A stretch of DNA of 58,071 nt from Verrucomicrobiota bacterium (GCA_018239815.1 JAFEGP010000011.1:1-58071), one strand, 5' to 3'; counted from the stretch's first letter, positions 16,993-28,397 are shown. Numbers and translations: made by a program. Notes: a model not told the origin generated them from the sequence alone.

Positions 16993-19900
16993 ATGCTGAA
17001 GAGACGGCCAGAGAGGGTCAGCTTTATTAAGAAGAAGGAGATCATCGACCTCCCTAACCTGATCGAAGTCCAAATTAAATCCTACGATCAATTTTTGCAA
17101 TCTGACAAATATCCTGATGAACGTGCCAACATAGGGTTGCAAGAGGTTTTTAACGAGATTTTTCCTATTAAATCTTACGATGAAAAAACAGTTCTTGAAT
17201 ATTTATCTTATAACCTTGGAGTTCCAAGGTATACCCCTGAAGAATGTATCCGTCGAGGAATTAGTTACAACGTAACACTGAAAGTCCGTTTCCGTTTAAC
17301 CGATGAGACTGGGATCAAAGAAGAAGAAGTCTACATGGGTACCATCCCAGTCATGACTGACAAAGGGACTTTCATTATTAATGGTGCTGAACGCGTGATT
17401 GTATCCCAATTGCATCGTTCTCCTGGTATTAATTTTGAGCAAGAACGCCTTGTTAAAGGAACAATGCTGACAACTTTCCGTGTTATTCCTTATAGAGGAA
17501 GCTGGTTGGAAGCTGCCGTTGACAGTAATGACCTCATTTACATTTATATTGATCGTAAAAAACGTCGTCGTAAGATTTTAGCTACTACATTTATTCGTGC
17601 GCTTGGTTATTCATCTGATGCCGATATTATTGAAGAATTTTTCCCAACACGAGAAGTTAAAATCAAAAGTGAAAAAGATTTTTCTGAGCTTGTTGGAAAA
17701 ATTTTAGCTCAAGATGTCATTGATGAAGCAAGCAGTCTTGTCTATGGTAAGGCAGGAGAAAAGCTTTCTACAGCAATGTTAAAGCGCATTATTGATGCAA
17801 AAATTGGTGTGTTAAAGATTGCGGATGAAGCTAATGAAGTTCATCCTATCATTAAGATGCTAGCAAAAGATCCGACTGATTCTTACGAGTCTGCTTTAAA
17901 AGATTTTTATCGTAAAATTCGTCCAGGTGAGCCTGCAACTCTCTCGAATGCTCGTTCTGTTATTATGCGTCTGTTTTTTGATCCAAAACGTTACAATTTA
18001 GGACGAGTAGGTCGTTATAAATTGAATCGTAAACTTGGATTTGAGATCACAGATGAAGCTCTAGATGTTGTGACGCTTCGTAAAGAGGATGTGATTGGTG
18101 CTCTGAAGTATCTTATCGGCCTACGTATGGGCGATCCACGCACTTTTGTAGATGATATTGATCATTTGGGCAACCGTCGAGTGCGTTCTGTTGGAGAATT
18201 GATCCAGAACCAATGTAGAGTTGGTTTGGCTCGTATGGAGAAAATCATTCGTGAGCGCATGAATCTGTTTGATTTTTCTTCCGATACTCTTACTCCAGGA
18301 AAAATTATTTCTGCTAAAGGGTTAGCTGGTGTTCTAAAAGACTTTTTTGGTCGTTCCCAGTTATCTCAATTCATGGATCAAACTAATCCCGTAGCAGAAT
18401 TGACGCATAAACGTCGTCTTTCCTCCCTGGGGCCTGGCGGCTTGAATCGTGATCGAGCAGGTTTTGAAGTACGTGACGTGCATACAAGCCATTATGGTCG
18501 TATCTGTCCTATTGAGACACCTGAAGGACCGAACATCGGTCTTATCACTTCTCTTTCATCTTTTGCTAAGATCAACGAATTTGGTTTTATTGAAACACCC
18601 TACCGTTTAGTGCGTAACGGCATTGTAACGGATGAGATTGAGTATATGACAGCAGATGTCGATGAAGCATGTGTAATTGCTCAGGCTTCTGCGGCATTAG
18701 ATGAAAATAATATGTTCTCTCAACCTCTTTGCTGGGCGCGTTATAGAGGCGAGGCCATGGAAATTGAAACTGAAAAAGTAACGCATATGGATGTGTCACC
18801 TAAGCAGTTGGTTTCTATTGTTACAGGGCTTATTCCGTTCTTGGAGCACGATGACGCCAACCGTGCTTTGATGGGATCTAACATGCAACGTCAAGCAGTA
18901 CCGCTGCTCATTCCTCAAGCTCCTATTGTTGGAACAGGATTGGAAGAGAGAGCAGCTCGTGACTCTGGCGCTGTAGTTGTTGCTGAAGAAGCTGGTAAAG
19001 TTGAATACGTGGATGGAACAAAAATCGTAGTTGCTCCAAAGAAAAACCCGATGGAGAAGAAGACTTATGAGTTGAAAAAGTTTCTACGTTCTAACGCAGG
19101 AACTGCTATCAACCAAAAACCTTTATGTTCAATTGGGGATCAGATCGAAGCAGGGGATGTAATTGCTGATGGTCCTGCTACAGATAAGGGAGAAATCGCC
19201 TTAGGTAAAAACGTGTTGGTCGCGTTTATGCCATGGTTCGGTTATAACTACGAAGATGCGATCATCATCTCTGAGAAATTGATTCGAGAGGATGCTTACA
19301 CTTCAATTTATATCGAAGAATTTGAATTAACGGCTCGTGATACAAAACTTGGTAAAGAAGAAATCACACGTGATATTCCAAATGTTTCGGAAGAGGCGTT
19401 GGTCAATCTTGGAGAAGACGGGATTGTACGTATCGGTGCTGAGGTCAAGCCAGGAGATATTCTTGTTGGGAAAATTACACCCAAATCTGAGACAGAATTA
19501 GCTCCAGAAGAACGTCTATTACGTGCCATCTTCGGTGAAAAAGCCGCAGATGTCAAAGATGCTTCTCTTACAGTCCCTCCCGGTACTGAAGGGGTGGTCA
19601 TGGACGTTAAGGTCTTTAGCCGTCGAGATCGTTTATCTAAAACAGATGACGAACTGGTGGAAGAAGCTTCTTACCTCAAAGATCTACAAAAAGAATACAA
19701 GCTTAAAGTGGCTCGCATTAAAATGGAGCGTCACGAAAAGTTAGGAGCTGTTCTATTAGGTGAAACAGCGCCAAGTCCGATTGTGCATCGGCGTACCGCT
19801 GAGGAAATCATTCCTCAAGGCACTGTCTTAACTCAAGATCTCATTGAGGTTATCGAACAAGAAGCTCCTGTTGATTTAATTATGGAGCACAATGATCTCT

Positions 19901-20757
19901 ATGATTTATTGCGCAAAGTTCTAAAAGATAGCGATATCGAGCTTCAAAAAATCGATTTGCAATATAAAACAGAAGTTGAACAGTTGAAGAAGGGAGATAC
20001 GGATCTTGATCCTGGTATCATTCGTCAAGTCAAGGTTTATGTTGCTTCCAAGCGTAAGTTGCAAGTAGGGGATAAGATGGCAGGTCGTCACGGAAACAAG
20101 GGTGTTGTTTCTAAGATTGTGCCTGAAGCAGATATGCCTTATCTTCCAACAGGGCAAACGGTAGAGATTATTCTTAACCCATTGGGGGTACCTTCTCGTA
20201 TGAACATGGGTCAGGTGTTAGAAACTCACCTTGGCTATGCAGCAAAGAAGGCGGGCATTTATGTTCAATCTCCAGTCTTTGAGGGTTTCCCTGAGGATCG
20301 TATTTGGGAAATGATGCGTGAACAAGACTTACCCGATGACGGTAAATCTTGGCTATATGATGGAAAAACAGGGGATCGGTTTGATAACCGTGTTGTTGTG
20401 GGCTATATTTATATGCTCAAACTCTCTCACCTTGTTGCCGACAAGATACACGCTCGTTCTATTGGTCCTTATTCTCTAGTGACACAACAACCATTGGGTG
20501 GTAAAGCACAGATGGGGGGACAACGTTTCGGGGAAATGGAAGTCTGGGCTCTAGAAGCGTATGGGGTAGCCCATGTCTTGCAAGAGATTTTGACTGTAAA
20601 ATCCGATGACGTCTCTGGACGTACACGTATTTATGAGTCGATCGTTAAAGGAGAGAATTTACTGACTGCTGGAACGCCTGAATCCTTCAATGTCTTGATT
20701 AAAGAGATGCAAGGATTGGGATTAGACATACGTCCTTTAACAGTTGAAGAAGATTAA
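16993..20757 (+). CDS. rpoB: RNA polymerase beta subunit
   Basis: A 1254-residue catalytic beta subunit. The rifampicin region (~455-482) reads [20 protein letters not shown] and then [16 protein letters not shown], with the wild-type Asp, His and Ser at the classical resistance positions. Further conserved blocks are [42 protein letters not shown] and [20 protein letters not shown]. There are no inteins or large lineage insertions that I can see. It is followed 13 bases later by rpoC. Confidence 0.99.
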   Translation: MLKRRPERVSFIKKKEIIDLPNLIEVQIKSYDQFLQSDKYPDERANIGLQEVFNEIFPIKSYDEKTVLEYLSYNLGVPRYTPEECIRRGISYNVTLKVRFRLTDETGIKEEEVYMGTIPVMTDKGTFIINGAERVIVSQLHRSPGINFEQERLVKGTMLTTFRVIPYRGSWLEAAVDSNDLIYIYIDRKKRRRKILATTFIRALGYSSDADIIEEFFPTREVKIKSEKDFSELVGKILAQDVIDEASSLVYGKAGEKLSTAMLKRIIDAKIGVLKIADEANEVHPIIKMLAKDPTDSYESALKDFYRKIRPGEPATLSNARSVIMRLFFDPKRYNLGRVGRYKLNRKLGFEITDEALDVVTLRKEDVIGALKYLIGLRMGDPRTFVDDIDHLGNRRVRSVGELIQNQCRVGLARMEKIIRERMNLFDFSSDTLTPGKIISAKGLAGVLKDFFGRSQLSQFMDQTNPVAELTHKRRLSSLGPGGLNRDRAGFEVRDVHTSHYGRICPIETPEGPNIGLITSLSSFAKINEFGFIETPYRLVRNGIVTDEIEYMTADVDEACVIAQASAALDENNMFSQPLCWARYRGEAMEIETEKVTHMDVSPKQLVSIVTGLIPFLEHDDANRALMGSNMQRQAVPLLIPQAPIVGTGLEERAARDSGAVVVAEEAGKVEYVDGTKIVVAPKKNPMEKKTYELKKFLRSNAGTAINQKPLCSIGDQIEAGDVIADGPATDKGEIALGKNVLVAFMPWFGYNYEDAIIISEKLIREDAYTSIYIEEFELTARDTKLGKEEITRDIPNVSEEALVNLGEDGIVRIGAEVKPGDILVGKITPKSETELAPEERLLRAIFGEKAADVKDASLTVPPGTEGVVMDVKVFSRRDRLSKTDDELVEEASYLKDLQKEYKLKVARIKMERHEKLGAVLLGETAPSPIVHRRTAEEIIPQGTVLTQDLIEVIEQEAPVDLIMEHNDLYDLLRKVLKDSDIELQKIDLQYKTEVEQLKKGDTDLDPGIIRQVKVYVASKRKLQVGDKMAGRHGNKGVVSKIVPEADMPYLPTGQTVEIILNPLGVPSRMNMGQVLETHLGYAAKKAGIYVQSPVFEGFPEDRIWEMMREQDLPDDGKSWLYDGKTGDRFDNRVVVGYIYMLKLSHLVADKIHARSIGPYSLVTQQPLGGKAQMGGQRFGEMEVWALEAYGVAHVLQEILTVKSDDVSGRTRIYESIVKGENLLTAGTPESFNVLIKEMQGLGLDIRPLTVEED

Positions 20758-20770
20758 GAGGAGAAACAGC

Positions 20771-23700
20771 ATGCTGAAAGAAGAGCCTCAAGAAAGTCAT
20801 TTTGATAAACTCAAAATCGGACTTGCGTCCGATTCAGTGATCAAAGAAAAATGGTCACGTGGAGAAATTAAAAAACCTGAAACCATTAATTACCGTACCT
20901 TTAAACCAGAAAAAGGTGGGTTATTCTGCGAGAAAATTTTCGGTCCAACAAAGGATTGGGAATGTGCGTGCGGAAAATACAAGAAGATTAAGCACAAAGG
21001 TATTGTGTGCGATCGCTGTGGGGTAGAAGTTACATTGTCTAAAGTACGCCGTGAGCGTATGGCCCACATTGAATTGGCTGTTCCAGTTGTGCATATTTGG
21101 TTTTTTAAAACCATGCCTTCTCGTATCGGTAACGTTTTAGGGATGTCAGCTGCAGACTTAGAGAGAGTGATCTATTACGAAGAATATGTTGTTACAGATC
21201 CAGGTCAAACAGAGCTGCAGAAAAAACAACGTTTAACGGATAACGAGTACCGAGAAGCCATTGAAAAATGGGGACGCGATGCTTTTACTGCTAAAATGGG
21301 TGGAGAGGCTATAGCTGATCTGCTTCAAACAGAAGATCTCAATGCATTGCTTCTTGATCTTAAAGAAAAACTACGTCGTACGAAGTCTATGCAAGCTCGT
21401 ATGAAGTTAGCAAAGCGTTTAAAGATTGTAGAAGGCTTTGTCACCTCGACAAACAAACCGGAATGGATGGTATTAAAATCTGTTCCCGTTATTCCTCCTG
21501 ATTTAAGACCTTTAGTGCCTTTGGATGGTGGACGTTTTGCAACATCAGATCTTAATGATCTTTATAGACGTGTTATTAATAGAAATAACCGCCTTAAGGC
21601 AATTTTAAGACTTAAAACGCCAGATGTCATCGTACGTAACGAAAAGCGTATGTTGCAAGAGGCAGTCGATGCATTATTTGATAACGGACGCCATGGTCAT
21701 CCTGTTATGGGTGCGGGAAACCGTCCTTTGAAATCTCTGTCTGAGATGTTAAAGGGTAAAAACGGTCGTTTCCGTCAGAACTTATTAGGTAAGCGTGTTG
21801 ACTATTCTGGCCGTTCTGTGATTATCGTAGGACCGGAACTGAAATTTAATCAGTGTGGTTTACCTAAGGAAATGGCTCTTGAATTGTTTGAACCTTTCAT
21901 TGTGAAACGTTTGAAAGATTTGGGACATGTCTACACAATTCGTTCTGCCAAGAAGATGATTCAACGAGGCGATCCAGAAGTTTGGGACGTTTTGGAAGAA
22001 ATCATTAAAGGACATCCTGTTCTACTTAACCGTGCTCCAACTCTGCACCGTTTGGGTATTCAGGCGTTTGAGCCGGTGCTGATTGAAGGTAAAGCGATTC
22101 GTATTCACCCTCTGGTCTGTTCTGCGTTTAACGCTGACTTTGACGGGGACCAAATGGCAGTTCACGTGCCTCTGTCTTTAGAAGCACAAATTGAAGCTAA
22201 GGTGTTGATGATGGCTCCTGACAACATTTTCTTGCCTTCTTCAGGTAAGCCTGTTGCGATTCCATCAAAAGACATGACTTTAGGTTTGTATTATTTGATG
22301 GCGGATCCCGTTTACTTCCCACAAGAGCATGGTAAGTTAACTAAGGTGTTCCGTAACCCACAAGAAGTTCTACGTGCACTTGAAGCTGGATACAGCTGTG
22401 AAGGATTCAAAGAATTGAGTAAAAAGCTTGACCGTTTAGATCAGACAGGTCGTGGATTACTTATTCATGAGTTGATCAAAGTACGTGTAGAAGGTGGGAT
22501 CATTGAAACAACACCTGGAAGGGTGATTTTCAATACGATTGTTCCAAAAGAATTAGGCTTCCAGAACTACAAGATGCCTAGTAAGCGTATGAGTGAGCTC
22601 ATTCTAGAATGCTATAAAAAAGTAGGTCTGGAACGTACTGTTAAGTTCCTAGATGACTTAAAAGATCTAGGTTTTGCTCAAGCTACACGTGCTGCGGTCT
22701 CTATGGGTATTAAAGACGTTGTCATTCCAAAATCAAAGACGAATGTCATTAAAGATGCTCATGAAAAAGTTGCTGTAGTGAAGAAACAGTACGAGGATGG
22801 AATTATCACAGATGGTGAGCGTAAATCCAAGACAATTAGCATTTGGACAGAAGTCTCTGATGACTTGTCCGAACAATTGGTCAAAGAGGTTGGAAGAGTT
22901 CAGGAATCTCGTCATAATCCTCTATTCTTAATGATTGACTCTGGAGCGCGTGGTAATAAATCACAGCTTAAGCAGTTAGGGGCATTAAGGGGATTAATGG
23001 CAAAGCCTAATAACGAGATTATTGAATCTCCGATTACTTCTAACTTCCGTGAAGGATTGACGGTTCTTGAATATTCTATTTCTTCTCACGGTGCGCGTAA
23101 AGGTTTATCCGATACAGCGTTGAAAACAGCTGACTCTGGTTATTTGACTCGCCGTCTTGTTGACGTGGCACATGATGTCATTATCACGGAAGAGGATTGC
23201 GGAACATTGAATGCCATCGAGGTTGCGGCTGTCAAACAAGGACAGGAAGAACTGTTGCCTATTAAAGATCGTATCTATGGACGTGCAGTTTCTGAGGATA
23301 TCTACCAACCTGGTGATAGTACGAAGTTAATTGCCCATGCAGGGGACATTCTTAACTTAAAGCAAGCAGAAATGATCGATGATGCTGGTATTGAAAGCGT
23401 CAGAATTCGTTCGGCTTTAACTTGTGAGAGTAAGCGTGGTATTTGTGCTAAGTGCTATGGAATTAACCTTGCTAATGGTCGACCTGTTGGTATGGGAGAA
23501 GCAGTCGGTATTATTGCTGCGCAGTCCATTGGTGAACCTGGTACACAGTTAACAATGCGTACGTTCCACCTTGGGGGTATTGCAGCGGCAACATTTACTC
23601 CAGAAGTTGTGACACAAGAAGCAGGTATCGCTGTCTTTGTTGATCTACGTACAGTACAAGATGATGAAGGTAACTGGCTGGTCTTGAATAAGAATGGAGT

Positions 23701-24928
23701 CTTGCATTTAGTTCGTGATGAAGGTCGTTCATTGGAAGAGTATAAAAAACTTCTAAGTACGAAGTCTATCGAATCGATCAGTTCCTTCCCATTAGAATTG
23801 GGTGCTAAGATTCTAGTTGCTGATGGTGCAGCTGTTGGCAAGGATCAGAAGATTGCAGAGGTTGAACTCCACAATATTCCAATTATTTGCGACCGTCCTG
23901 GATACGTGAAATATGAGGATCTTGTAGAGGGAATCTCAACGGAAAAAGAAATAAACAAGCAAACAGGTCTTGTTGAGCTGATTGTTAAGCAGCATAGAGG
24001 GGAATTACATCCTCAAGTTGCGATTTATGCAGAGCCTGAGCTTAAAGAACTTGTTGGAACCTATGCTATTCCATCGGGAGCTATTTTAGCTGTATCTGAG
24101 CTGGAATTTGTTAAACCAGGTCGTATGCTTGCTCGTTTGCCTCGTGGTGCCATTAAGACGAAGGATATTACAGGGGGCTTGCCTCGTGTAGCTGAGCTTG
24201 TTGAAGCACGCAAACCAAAAGATGCAGCTGAGATTGCTAAGATTGATGGTATTGTTGACTTCCGTGGTGTGCAAAAGAATAAACGTATTGTAGTAGTACG
24301 TAATGAAGCCACAGGCATGGAAGAGGAACATTTGATTCCTCTCAATAAGCACTTGATTGTACAACGCGAAGATCATGTGTTAAAGGGTCAACAATTGACA
24401 GATGGACTTGTTGTACCTCATGAAATTTTGGAGATTTGCGGTGTTCGTGAGCTTCAAAAGTATTTGGTTAACGAGGTTCAAGAAGTCTATCGCTTCCAAG
24501 GGGTAGATATTAACGATAAGCACATCGAGATTATTGTACGTCAGATGTTGCAAAAAGTTCGAGTTATTGACCCAGGTGATACAACATTGTTGTATGGAGA
24601 GGAAGTCAATAAACGTCAGTTCTACGAAGAAAACAGACGTACCATCGAAGAGGGAGGCAAACCTGCTCAAGCATCTCCTGTTCTTCTTGGTATTACTAAG
24701 GCTTCTTTGGGAACAGATTCCTTCATTTCTGCGGCTTCTTTCCAAGACACAACTCGTGTTTTGACAGATGCTGCTTGTGCAGGAAAGACGGACTATTTAC
24801 TTGGATTTAAGGAAAACGTCATTATGGGACATATGATCCCAGGTGGTACAGGGTTTGAGATGCACCGTCGTGTCAAACTGCCCTTTGATTCAGCTGAAGA
24901 AGAATTTGCTTTTGATTTCTCTTCTTAA
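20771..24928 (+). CDS. rpoC: RNA polymerase beta' subunit
   Basis: A 1385-residue subunit. The active-site motif NADFDGDQM is at ~454-462, with the three Mg-binding Asp at 456, 458 and 460. The N-terminal zinc finger is [20 protein letters not shown] and the second zinc site is [13 protein letters not shown]. The trigger loop region includes [19 protein letters not shown]. The start is the ATG at 20771, with AGGAG 7 bases upstream; the open frame from 20744 begins inside rpoB and is not the start. A strong terminator follows. Confidence 0.99.
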   Translation: MLKEEPQESHFDKLKIGLASDSVIKEKWSRGEIKKPETINYRTFKPEKGGLFCEKIFGPTKDWECACGKYKKIKHKGIVCDRCGVEVTLSKVRRERMAHIELAVPVVHIWFFKTMPSRIGNVLGMSAADLERVIYYEEYVVTDPGQTELQKKQRLTDNEYREAIEKWGRDAFTAKMGGEAIADLLQTEDLNALLLDLKEKLRRTKSMQARMKLAKRLKIVEGFVTSTNKPEWMVLKSVPVIPPDLRPLVPLDGGRFATSDLNDLYRRVINRNNRLKAILRLKTPDVIVRNEKRMLQEAVDALFDNGRHGHPVMGAGNRPLKSLSEMLKGKNGRFRQNLLGKRVDYSGRSVIIVGPELKFNQCGLPKEMALELFEPFIVKRLKDLGHVYTIRSAKKMIQRGDPEVWDVLEEIIKGHPVLLNRAPTLHRLGIQAFEPVLIEGKAIRIHPLVCSAFNADFDGDQMAVHVPLSLEAQIEAKVLMMAPDNIFLPSSGKPVAIPSKDMTLGLYYLMADPVYFPQEHGKLTKVFRNPQEVLRALEAGYSCEGFKELSKKLDRLDQTGRGLLIHELIKVRVEGGIIETTPGRVIFNTIVPKELGFQNYKMPSKRMSELILECYKKVGLERTVKFLDDLKDLGFAQATRAAVSMGIKDVVIPKSKTNVIKDAHEKVAVVKKQYEDGIITDGERKSKTISIWTEVSDDLSEQLVKEVGRVQESRHNPLFLMIDSGARGNKSQLKQLGALRGLMAKPNNEIIESPITSNFREGLTVLEYSISSHGARKGLSDTALKTADSGYLTRRLVDVAHDVIITEEDCGTLNAIEVAAVKQGQEELLPIKDRIYGRAVSEDIYQPGDSTKLIAHAGDILNLKQAEMIDDAGIESVRIRSALTCESKRGICAKCYGINLANGRPVGMGEAVGIIAAQSIGEPGTQLTMRTFHLGGIAAATFTPEVVTQEAGIAVFVDLRTVQDDEGNWLVLNKNGVLHLVRDEGRSLEEYKKLLSTKSIESISSFPLELGAKILVADGAAVGKDQKIAEVELHNIPIICDRPGYVKYEDLVEGISTEKEINKQTGLVELIVKQHRGELHPQVAIYAEPELKELVGTYAIPSGAILAVSELEFVKPGRMLARLPRGAIKTKDITGGLPRVAELVEARKPKDAAEIAKIDGIVDFRGVQKNKRIVVVRNEATGMEEEHLIPLNKHLIVQREDHVLKGQQLTDGLVVPHEILEICGVRELQKYLVNEVQEVYRFQGVDINDKHIEIIVRQMLQKVRVIDPGDTTLLYGEEVNKRQFYEENRRTIEEGGKPAQASPVLLGITKASLGTDSFISAASFQDTTRVLTDAACAGKTDYLLGFKENVIMGHMIPGGTGFEMHRRVKLPFDSAEEEFAFDFSS

Positions 24929-24937
24929 TTCTTCATG

Positions 24938-24968
24938 TTTAGCCCAGATCTTTCTGATCTGGGCTAAA
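24938..24968 (+). terminator. Rho-independent terminator after rpoC
   Basis: A perfect 13-bp stem, TTTAGCCCAGATC (24938-24950) with GATCTGGGCTAAA (24956-24968), has loop TTTCT. The tail is T-rich but interrupted. It ends the rplK-rpoC transcription unit. Confidence 0.9.
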
Positions 24969-25000
24969 CTATCTTTATCTCTTATTGCTTCATCCTTTTT

Positions 25001-25405
25001 ATGAATATATTAGACACAAGTCGAATAGTTTTAGAATTTGGGAGACTGGAAAGTTTCCTTTATGGATATCAACAATGCCTTCAACTTTTTTCTGCACAGG
25101 GAGTTAATGCAGTTTTTGTGGAAACTATGGAACAAGCCATAAGAGCTAGGAATGGTCTATATCGTTCTTTATTAAATTTTGCAGAAATTACTCTTGTAAA
25201 TCTACCAGTTAGAAACTCTAAAGAGCTAAGCAAATTTTTTCAGATTTGTAAGATTCTTCGATTGGCAAAAATAATTTTTTCGATTTATAAATTATATTTT
25301 GCTCATCAACGGTTTAGATCTCAATATACACAATGGCAACAGAGTCTGCCTTCTCCTACCCCCCCCAGCACTGTGATAGTCACGGACGAGCCAGCAGCAG
25401 GTTAA
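25001..25405 (+). CDS. Small hypothetical protein between rpoC and transaldolase
   Basis: A 134-residue protein without a recognised family. It is mostly helical, with a basic middle section ([35 protein letters not shown]) and a Pro/Ser-rich tail ending in EPAAG. There is no signal peptide and no convincing transmembrane span. No Shine-Dalgarno sequence precedes the ATG. Its last 4 bases overlap the 3' end of the convergent transaldolase gene. In Chlamydiaceae, as I remember it, transaldolase follows rpoC directly, so this may be a lineage-specific insertion. A chance open frame cannot be excluded. Confidence 0.5.
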   Translation: MNILDTSRIVLEFGRLESFLYGYQQCLQLFSAQGVNAVFVETMEQAIRARNGLYRSLLNFAEITLVNLPVRNSKELSKFFQICKILRLAKIIFSIYKLYFAHQRFRSQYTQWQQSLPSPTPPSTVIVTDEPAAG

Positions 25406-26373
25406 ACCTTCTGTGCGATTTTAGCTTGAATCGCTTGTTCCAACTTTATAGTGTCTGCAGCAAAATGGCGAATCCCTTCGGCTAGCTTTTCAGTTGCCAT
25501 GGCATCTTCGTTTAACAGATAACGAAATGCCTTTTCATCTAAAGAGAGTTTTTTGCAAGGAGCTTGTTTAGCTTGAGCTGGATCAAGACGCCTTACAACA
25601 GAAGCTTCTGATTTGGATAAAGCTTCTAAATATTTAGGTGCAATGGTTAACAAGTCACAACCCGCTAGCTGCAGGATTTCATCGACATTACGGAAAGAAG
25701 CTCCCATCACCTGAGTTTTGTAATCAAATTTTTTGTAATAATTGTAAATGACCTGAACAGATAACACCCCAGGATCTTTTTCAGGAGGATATCCTTCTAC
25801 ATTATCATGTTTTTTATACCAGTCGAGGATACGACCCACAAATGGTGAAATCAATGTTGCGCCAGCTTCTGCACATGCAATGGCTTGTGCTAAACAGAAC
25901 ATCAAAGTCATGTTGCAATGAATGCCTTCTTTTTCTAACTGTTTGGCAACTTGCACACCTTCCCAGGTTGAAGCTAACTTAATAAGAACACGTTTACGAT
26001 CGATGCCGGCTGCTTCATAGAGCTTAATTAAATTGTGTGCTTTATTAAGACTGCCTTCTATATCAAATGAAAGACGAGCATCCACTTCTGTTGAAACACG
26101 TCCTGGAACAATTTTTAAGATTTCTACACCAAAGTTTACAAAGAGCTTATCTAGTACATGTGACATAAAAGAACCGCCACCAAGCGTGGCAGAAGACCCG
26201 TAAGAAATTGCATCTGCAATCAAATGTTGATAAGCAGGTTCTGAAGCAGCTTGATAGATTAAAGAAGGATTTGTAGTAGCATCAGTAGGTGTGTATTGTT
26301 TAATGCTATTAATTTCACCTGTATCACAGACAACAGTTGTGATTTTCTTAAGCTGATCTAACTGACTACCCAT
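25402..26373 (-). CDS. tal: Transaldolase
   Basis: A 323-residue transaldolase of the TalA/TalB class, transferring dihydroxyacetone units in the non-oxidative pentose phosphate pathway. The Schiff-base lysine is in [12 protein letters not shown]. Other family blocks are [12 protein letters not shown] (with the catalytic Asp), [33 protein letters not shown] and [14 protein letters not shown]. The start ATG 26373 has AAGGA 7 bases upstream; the longer frame to 26397 has none. It lies beside rpoC but on the opposite strand. A small GCTTG-AAAA-CAAGC hairpin lies in its leader (26388-26401). Confidence 0.97.
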   Translation of the reverse strand: MGSQLDQLKKITTVVCDTGEINSIKQYTPTDATTNPSLIYQAASEPAYQHLIADAISYGSSATLGGGSFMSHVLDKLFVNFGVEILKIVPGRVSTEVDARLSFDIEGSLNKAHNLIKLYEAAGIDRKRVLIKLASTWEGVQVAKQLEKEGIHCNMTLMFCLAQAIACAEAGATLISPFVGRILDWYKKHDNVEGYPPEKDPGVLSVQVIYNYYKKFDYKTQVMGASFRNVDEILQLAGCDLLTIAPKYLEALSKSEASVVRRLDPAQAKQAPCKKLSLDEKAFRYLLNEDAMATEKLAEGIRHFAADTIKLEQAIQAKIAQKV

Positions 26374-26461
26374 AAGTTTATCCTTGCTTGAAAACAAGCT
26401 GGTTTGTAAAAAAGATTGAAAATCCTAACCTATCTACTACTTATAACAGGTAGGGATTTTT

Positions 26462-26489
26462 TTGACAAATAAGAGGTTGAAGCTTTATT
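26462..26489 (+). promoter_or_regulatory. Candidate promoter for the hsp20 gene
   Basis: A perfect TTGACA (26462-26467) is followed after 16 bases by TTTATT (26484-26489), a 4/6 match to the -10 consensus, 33 bases before the hsp20 ATG. No CIRCE operator (TTAGCACTC/GAGTGCTAA) was found here, so HrcA control is not indicated. Confidence 0.4.
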
Positions 26490-26522
26490 TTGTCTTAATC
26501 AACTCAGAACTTAGGAGTTAGT

Positions 26523-26975
26523 ATGGATCTTATCCCTAAATGGTTTTCTAATGTGCCACGTCAATCTCGTAAGCCTTCAGATTTTTTTAATCTGGGTAAG
26601 TTTTTTGATGATTTTGAGTGGAGTTTGAATCCGATTGGGTTAAGTTCTTCCGGATTAAGCGTTTCAAGCGACGAAAAATTTGTGGTCATTGAAGCCCATG
26701 TACCGGGTTTAAGTGCTAAGGACGTTGAAGTTTCCATAGATCGTGACGGTGTGTTATGGATTAAGGGAAGTAAACAAGAAGAAGAAAAAGATAAGAAACG
26801 CAAATTTTATCGTCATGCTCAAACTTCTTTTTCTTATTGTGTGCCTCTTTGGGATGAAATTGATATTAAGAAAGAGCCTAAGGCGACTTGTAAAGATGGA
26901 ATTATGCGTTTGACTTTCGAAAAGCGCAAAGATGGTCAAGAGGAGGCTAGAAAGATTCATGTGGAAGGAGAATAA
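26523..26975 (+). CDS. Small heat shock protein Hsp20 (alpha-crystallin family)
   Basis: A 150-residue sHsp. The alpha-crystallin domain runs from ~45 to 140 (SSDEKFVVIEAHVPGLSAKD, YRHAQTSFSYCVPLWDEIDI), with the closing GIMRLTFEKRK motif. The N-terminus is short and Phe/Trp-rich, and there is only a brief C-terminal extension. These proteins hold unfolding proteins in large oligomers without ATP. It follows GGAGTTAGT with good spacing and overlaps the next gene by 17 bases, so the two are probably co-transcribed. Confidence 0.93.
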   Translation: MDLIPKWFSNVPRQSRKPSDFFNLGKFFDDFEWSLNPIGLSSSGLSVSSDEKFVVIEAHVPGLSAKDVEVSIDRDGVLWIKGSKQEEEKDKKRKFYRHAQTSFSYCVPLWDEIDIKKEPKATCKDGIMRLTFEKRKDGQEEARKIHVEGE

Positions 26976-27369
26976 TAAACCTGCTTTTGAGGTAGGACAT
27001 CGTTTACAGTTTCAATGTCAGCAGTGTGAGCAACCTATTTTGTTTTCGGTTCTCAATAAGCAAGGGTTTTCGGAAGTTTTGACATGTTCATGCTGTGGAC
27101 AGCACTATCGTTTTGACGATGCAACGCTTGTGCGCCAACTGGGTTTATTTGAGGCTTTATGCCGTCAGATTCATGCTTCTCAAGAAATTTTAGGTAAGAC
27201 GGCCATTGCTATGGATGTTGGAACGCACCATGTCAAAGTGCCTTTTAATCTTTTAATGACACGTCTTAGTTCTGTGCTCGAATTGAAAATTAACGGTAAA
27301 ACCACCGAAATTATTTTTCGTATTGAACCCGTCAAAGATGTTTCAGAAGTCTTGTGTTTAGCAGACTAG
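26959..27369 (+). CDS. Zinc-ribbon-like hypothetical protein downstream of hsp20
   Basis: A 136-residue protein with two cysteine pairs, CQQC (~17-20) and CSCC (~41-44), spaced like a treble-clef or zinc-ribbon knuckle. A helical segment (LVRQLGLFEALCRQIHASQ) and a beta-rich C-terminus follow. I start it at ATG 26959; the frame extends to 26932, and the AGGAGG at 26941 would serve the later start with a long 12-base gap. The 5' end overlaps hsp20. The 3' end overlaps the convergent cysteine-rich gene by 4 bases. Function unknown; co-transcription with hsp20 suggests a stress role (inference). Confidence 0.65.
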   Translation: MWKENNKPAFEVGHRLQFQCQQCEQPILFSVLNKQGFSEVLTCSCCGQHYRFDDATLVRQLGLFEALCRQIHASQEILGKTAIAMDVGTHHVKVPFNLLMTRLSSVLELKINGKTTEIIFRIEPVKDVSEVLCLAD

Positions 27370-27752
27370 TTGCTGCCGTTACTTGAACCCACAATGATAG
27401 CAGCTGCTGCAGCAACAGCCGCAATCGCTACAGCAATAGCACAGATTGAAACACCACACATTCCACCTCCAACCGGTGCAAAGGGATCATAGGAATTACA
27501 AGATCCGCAGGTGCTAGCAGGGGGAGGACAAGCTGGTGGTTCAGGAGGACAAGGAGGTGCTCCATTAGGGCAAGAAGAGCATGAATTTACATTAGGACAA
27601 TAGCCTGTATCACATTGACAAGGATAATAGTTGCACTCAGGACAATACCCGTGATTATAGTTTTGATAATCAATGAAAGTATCACTTGCTGCGCAAAGAT
27701 TTTGCCCTATGAAGATGCTGAATATACATAATACAGCTATGACTTTTCTCAT
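27366..27752 (-). CDS. Cysteine/proline-rich secreted protein, paralogue 1
   Basis: A 128-residue protein. The signal peptide (~1-21, IAVLCIFSIFIG...CAA) is followed by the block DTFIDYQNYNHGYCPECN, then YPCQCD and a Cys/Pro-rich middle (PPCPPEPPACPPPA). A hydrophobic Ala/Ile-rich segment (~98-122, SICAIAVAIAAVAAAAAIIVG) lies near the C-terminus. I count about 13 cysteines after the signal peptide. It is a tandem paralogue of the gene at 28017-28388. The topology suggests a disulfide-rich ectodomain anchored by a C-terminal membrane helix, perhaps in the disulfide-linked chlamydial envelope (inference). The start at ATG 27752 has GAGG 6-7 bases upstream. No family recognised. Confidence 0.7.
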   Translation of the reverse strand: MRKVIAVLCIFSIFIGQNLCAASDTFIDYQNYNHGYCPECNYYPCQCDTGYCPNVNSCSSCPNGAPPCPPEPPACPPPASTCGSCNSYDPFAPVGGGMCGVSICAIAVAIAAVAAAAAIIVGSSNGSN

Positions 27753-28016
27753 GCTTAGCCTCAAATACTATTAAAGAGCTCATCCTAGACTCTTCGTGAT
27801 TTCACCTGCAAACCATTTTTTAGATTGCAGTTACAAGATATTATAACAGCGACGACTTGATCTCTGTAAACAGAGGGATATTTTAAGGATAATTCCATGT
27901 CGAGCTGTCTAAGGATAATGGGGTAAATATATTGTAAGCCAGGGAATTATTACAACAGCTGCGTAGATCCTGATTCTAAAGCATGGGTCTTAAGGCGCAA
28001 AGGCTTAACAAGTATC
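27753..28016. other. Spacer between the two cysteine-rich genes with a repeat remnant
   Basis: These 264 bases hold no credible gene. At 27984-28003 the sequence matches 18 of 20 bases of the first segment of the terminal repeat (TGGGTCTTAAGGCGCAAAGG against TGGGTTTTACGGCGCAAAGG). It lies directly 3' of the 28017-28388 gene and has the same orientation relative to the gene as the two full copies. The hairpin part of the repeat is not recognisable here. Confidence 0.45.
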
Positions 28017-28388
28017 TTAAGGAGTCCTGCCGTTGTTAGCTCCAACGATAATAGCGGCAGCTGTGGCAATGGCAACCATAATAATGGCAATCCAATAGAT
28101 GGAAATTCCGCAAACATCTCCTTCTTCACAAGGTGTACAAGGATTAGGTGCAGGACATGTTTGAGGTTCTAAAGGATAAGGAGGAGCTGAGGTGGTGGTA
28201 TTAGGACATGTTGTGCATGGATCTGCGTTAGGACAACAACCTGAATCACATTGACAAGGGTAATTATTACATTCAGGGCAATATCCGTGATTGTAATTTT
28301 GATAGTCGATGAAAGTATCTCCAGCAGCACCAAATACAGAAGTTGTAAGAAAGCTAAAAATGCATAATACAGCAATGATGACTTTCAT
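28017..28388 (-). CDS. Cysteine/proline-rich secreted protein, paralogue 2
   Basis: A 123-residue protein. The signal peptide (~1-21, VIIAVLCIFSFLTTSVFGAA) is followed by the same DTFIDYQNYNHGYCPECN block, YPCQCD, a Cys/Thr/Pro-rich middle with about 12 cysteines in total, and a C-terminal hydrophobic helix (IYWIAIIMVAIATAAAIIVG). It keeps the N-terminal block and C-terminal anchor of paralogue 1 nearly unchanged, while the middle has diverged. No strong ribosome binding site is seen before the ATG. It lies 9 bases downstream of the secreted-protein gene at 28398-28904, so these minus-strand genes may form an operon. No family recognised. Confidence 0.7.
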   Translation of the reverse strand: MKVIIAVLCIFSFLTTSVFGAAGDTFIDYQNYNHGYCPECNNYPCQCDSGCCPNADPCTTCPNTTTSAPPYPLEPQTCPAPNPCTPCEEGDVCGISIYWIAIIMVAIATAAAIIVGANNGRTP

Positions 28389-28397
28389 ATTTTGAGT

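Noticed and set aside
23455-24376. Long antisense frames inside rpoC
   Set aside because: Shadows of a highly conserved gene, without start signals or family likeness.
26400-26470. Possible terminator upstream of hsp20 (AATCCTAACCT with AGGTAGGGATT, then T7)
   Set aside because: Two central mismatches and a long loop, and no gene on the plus strand that it would end.
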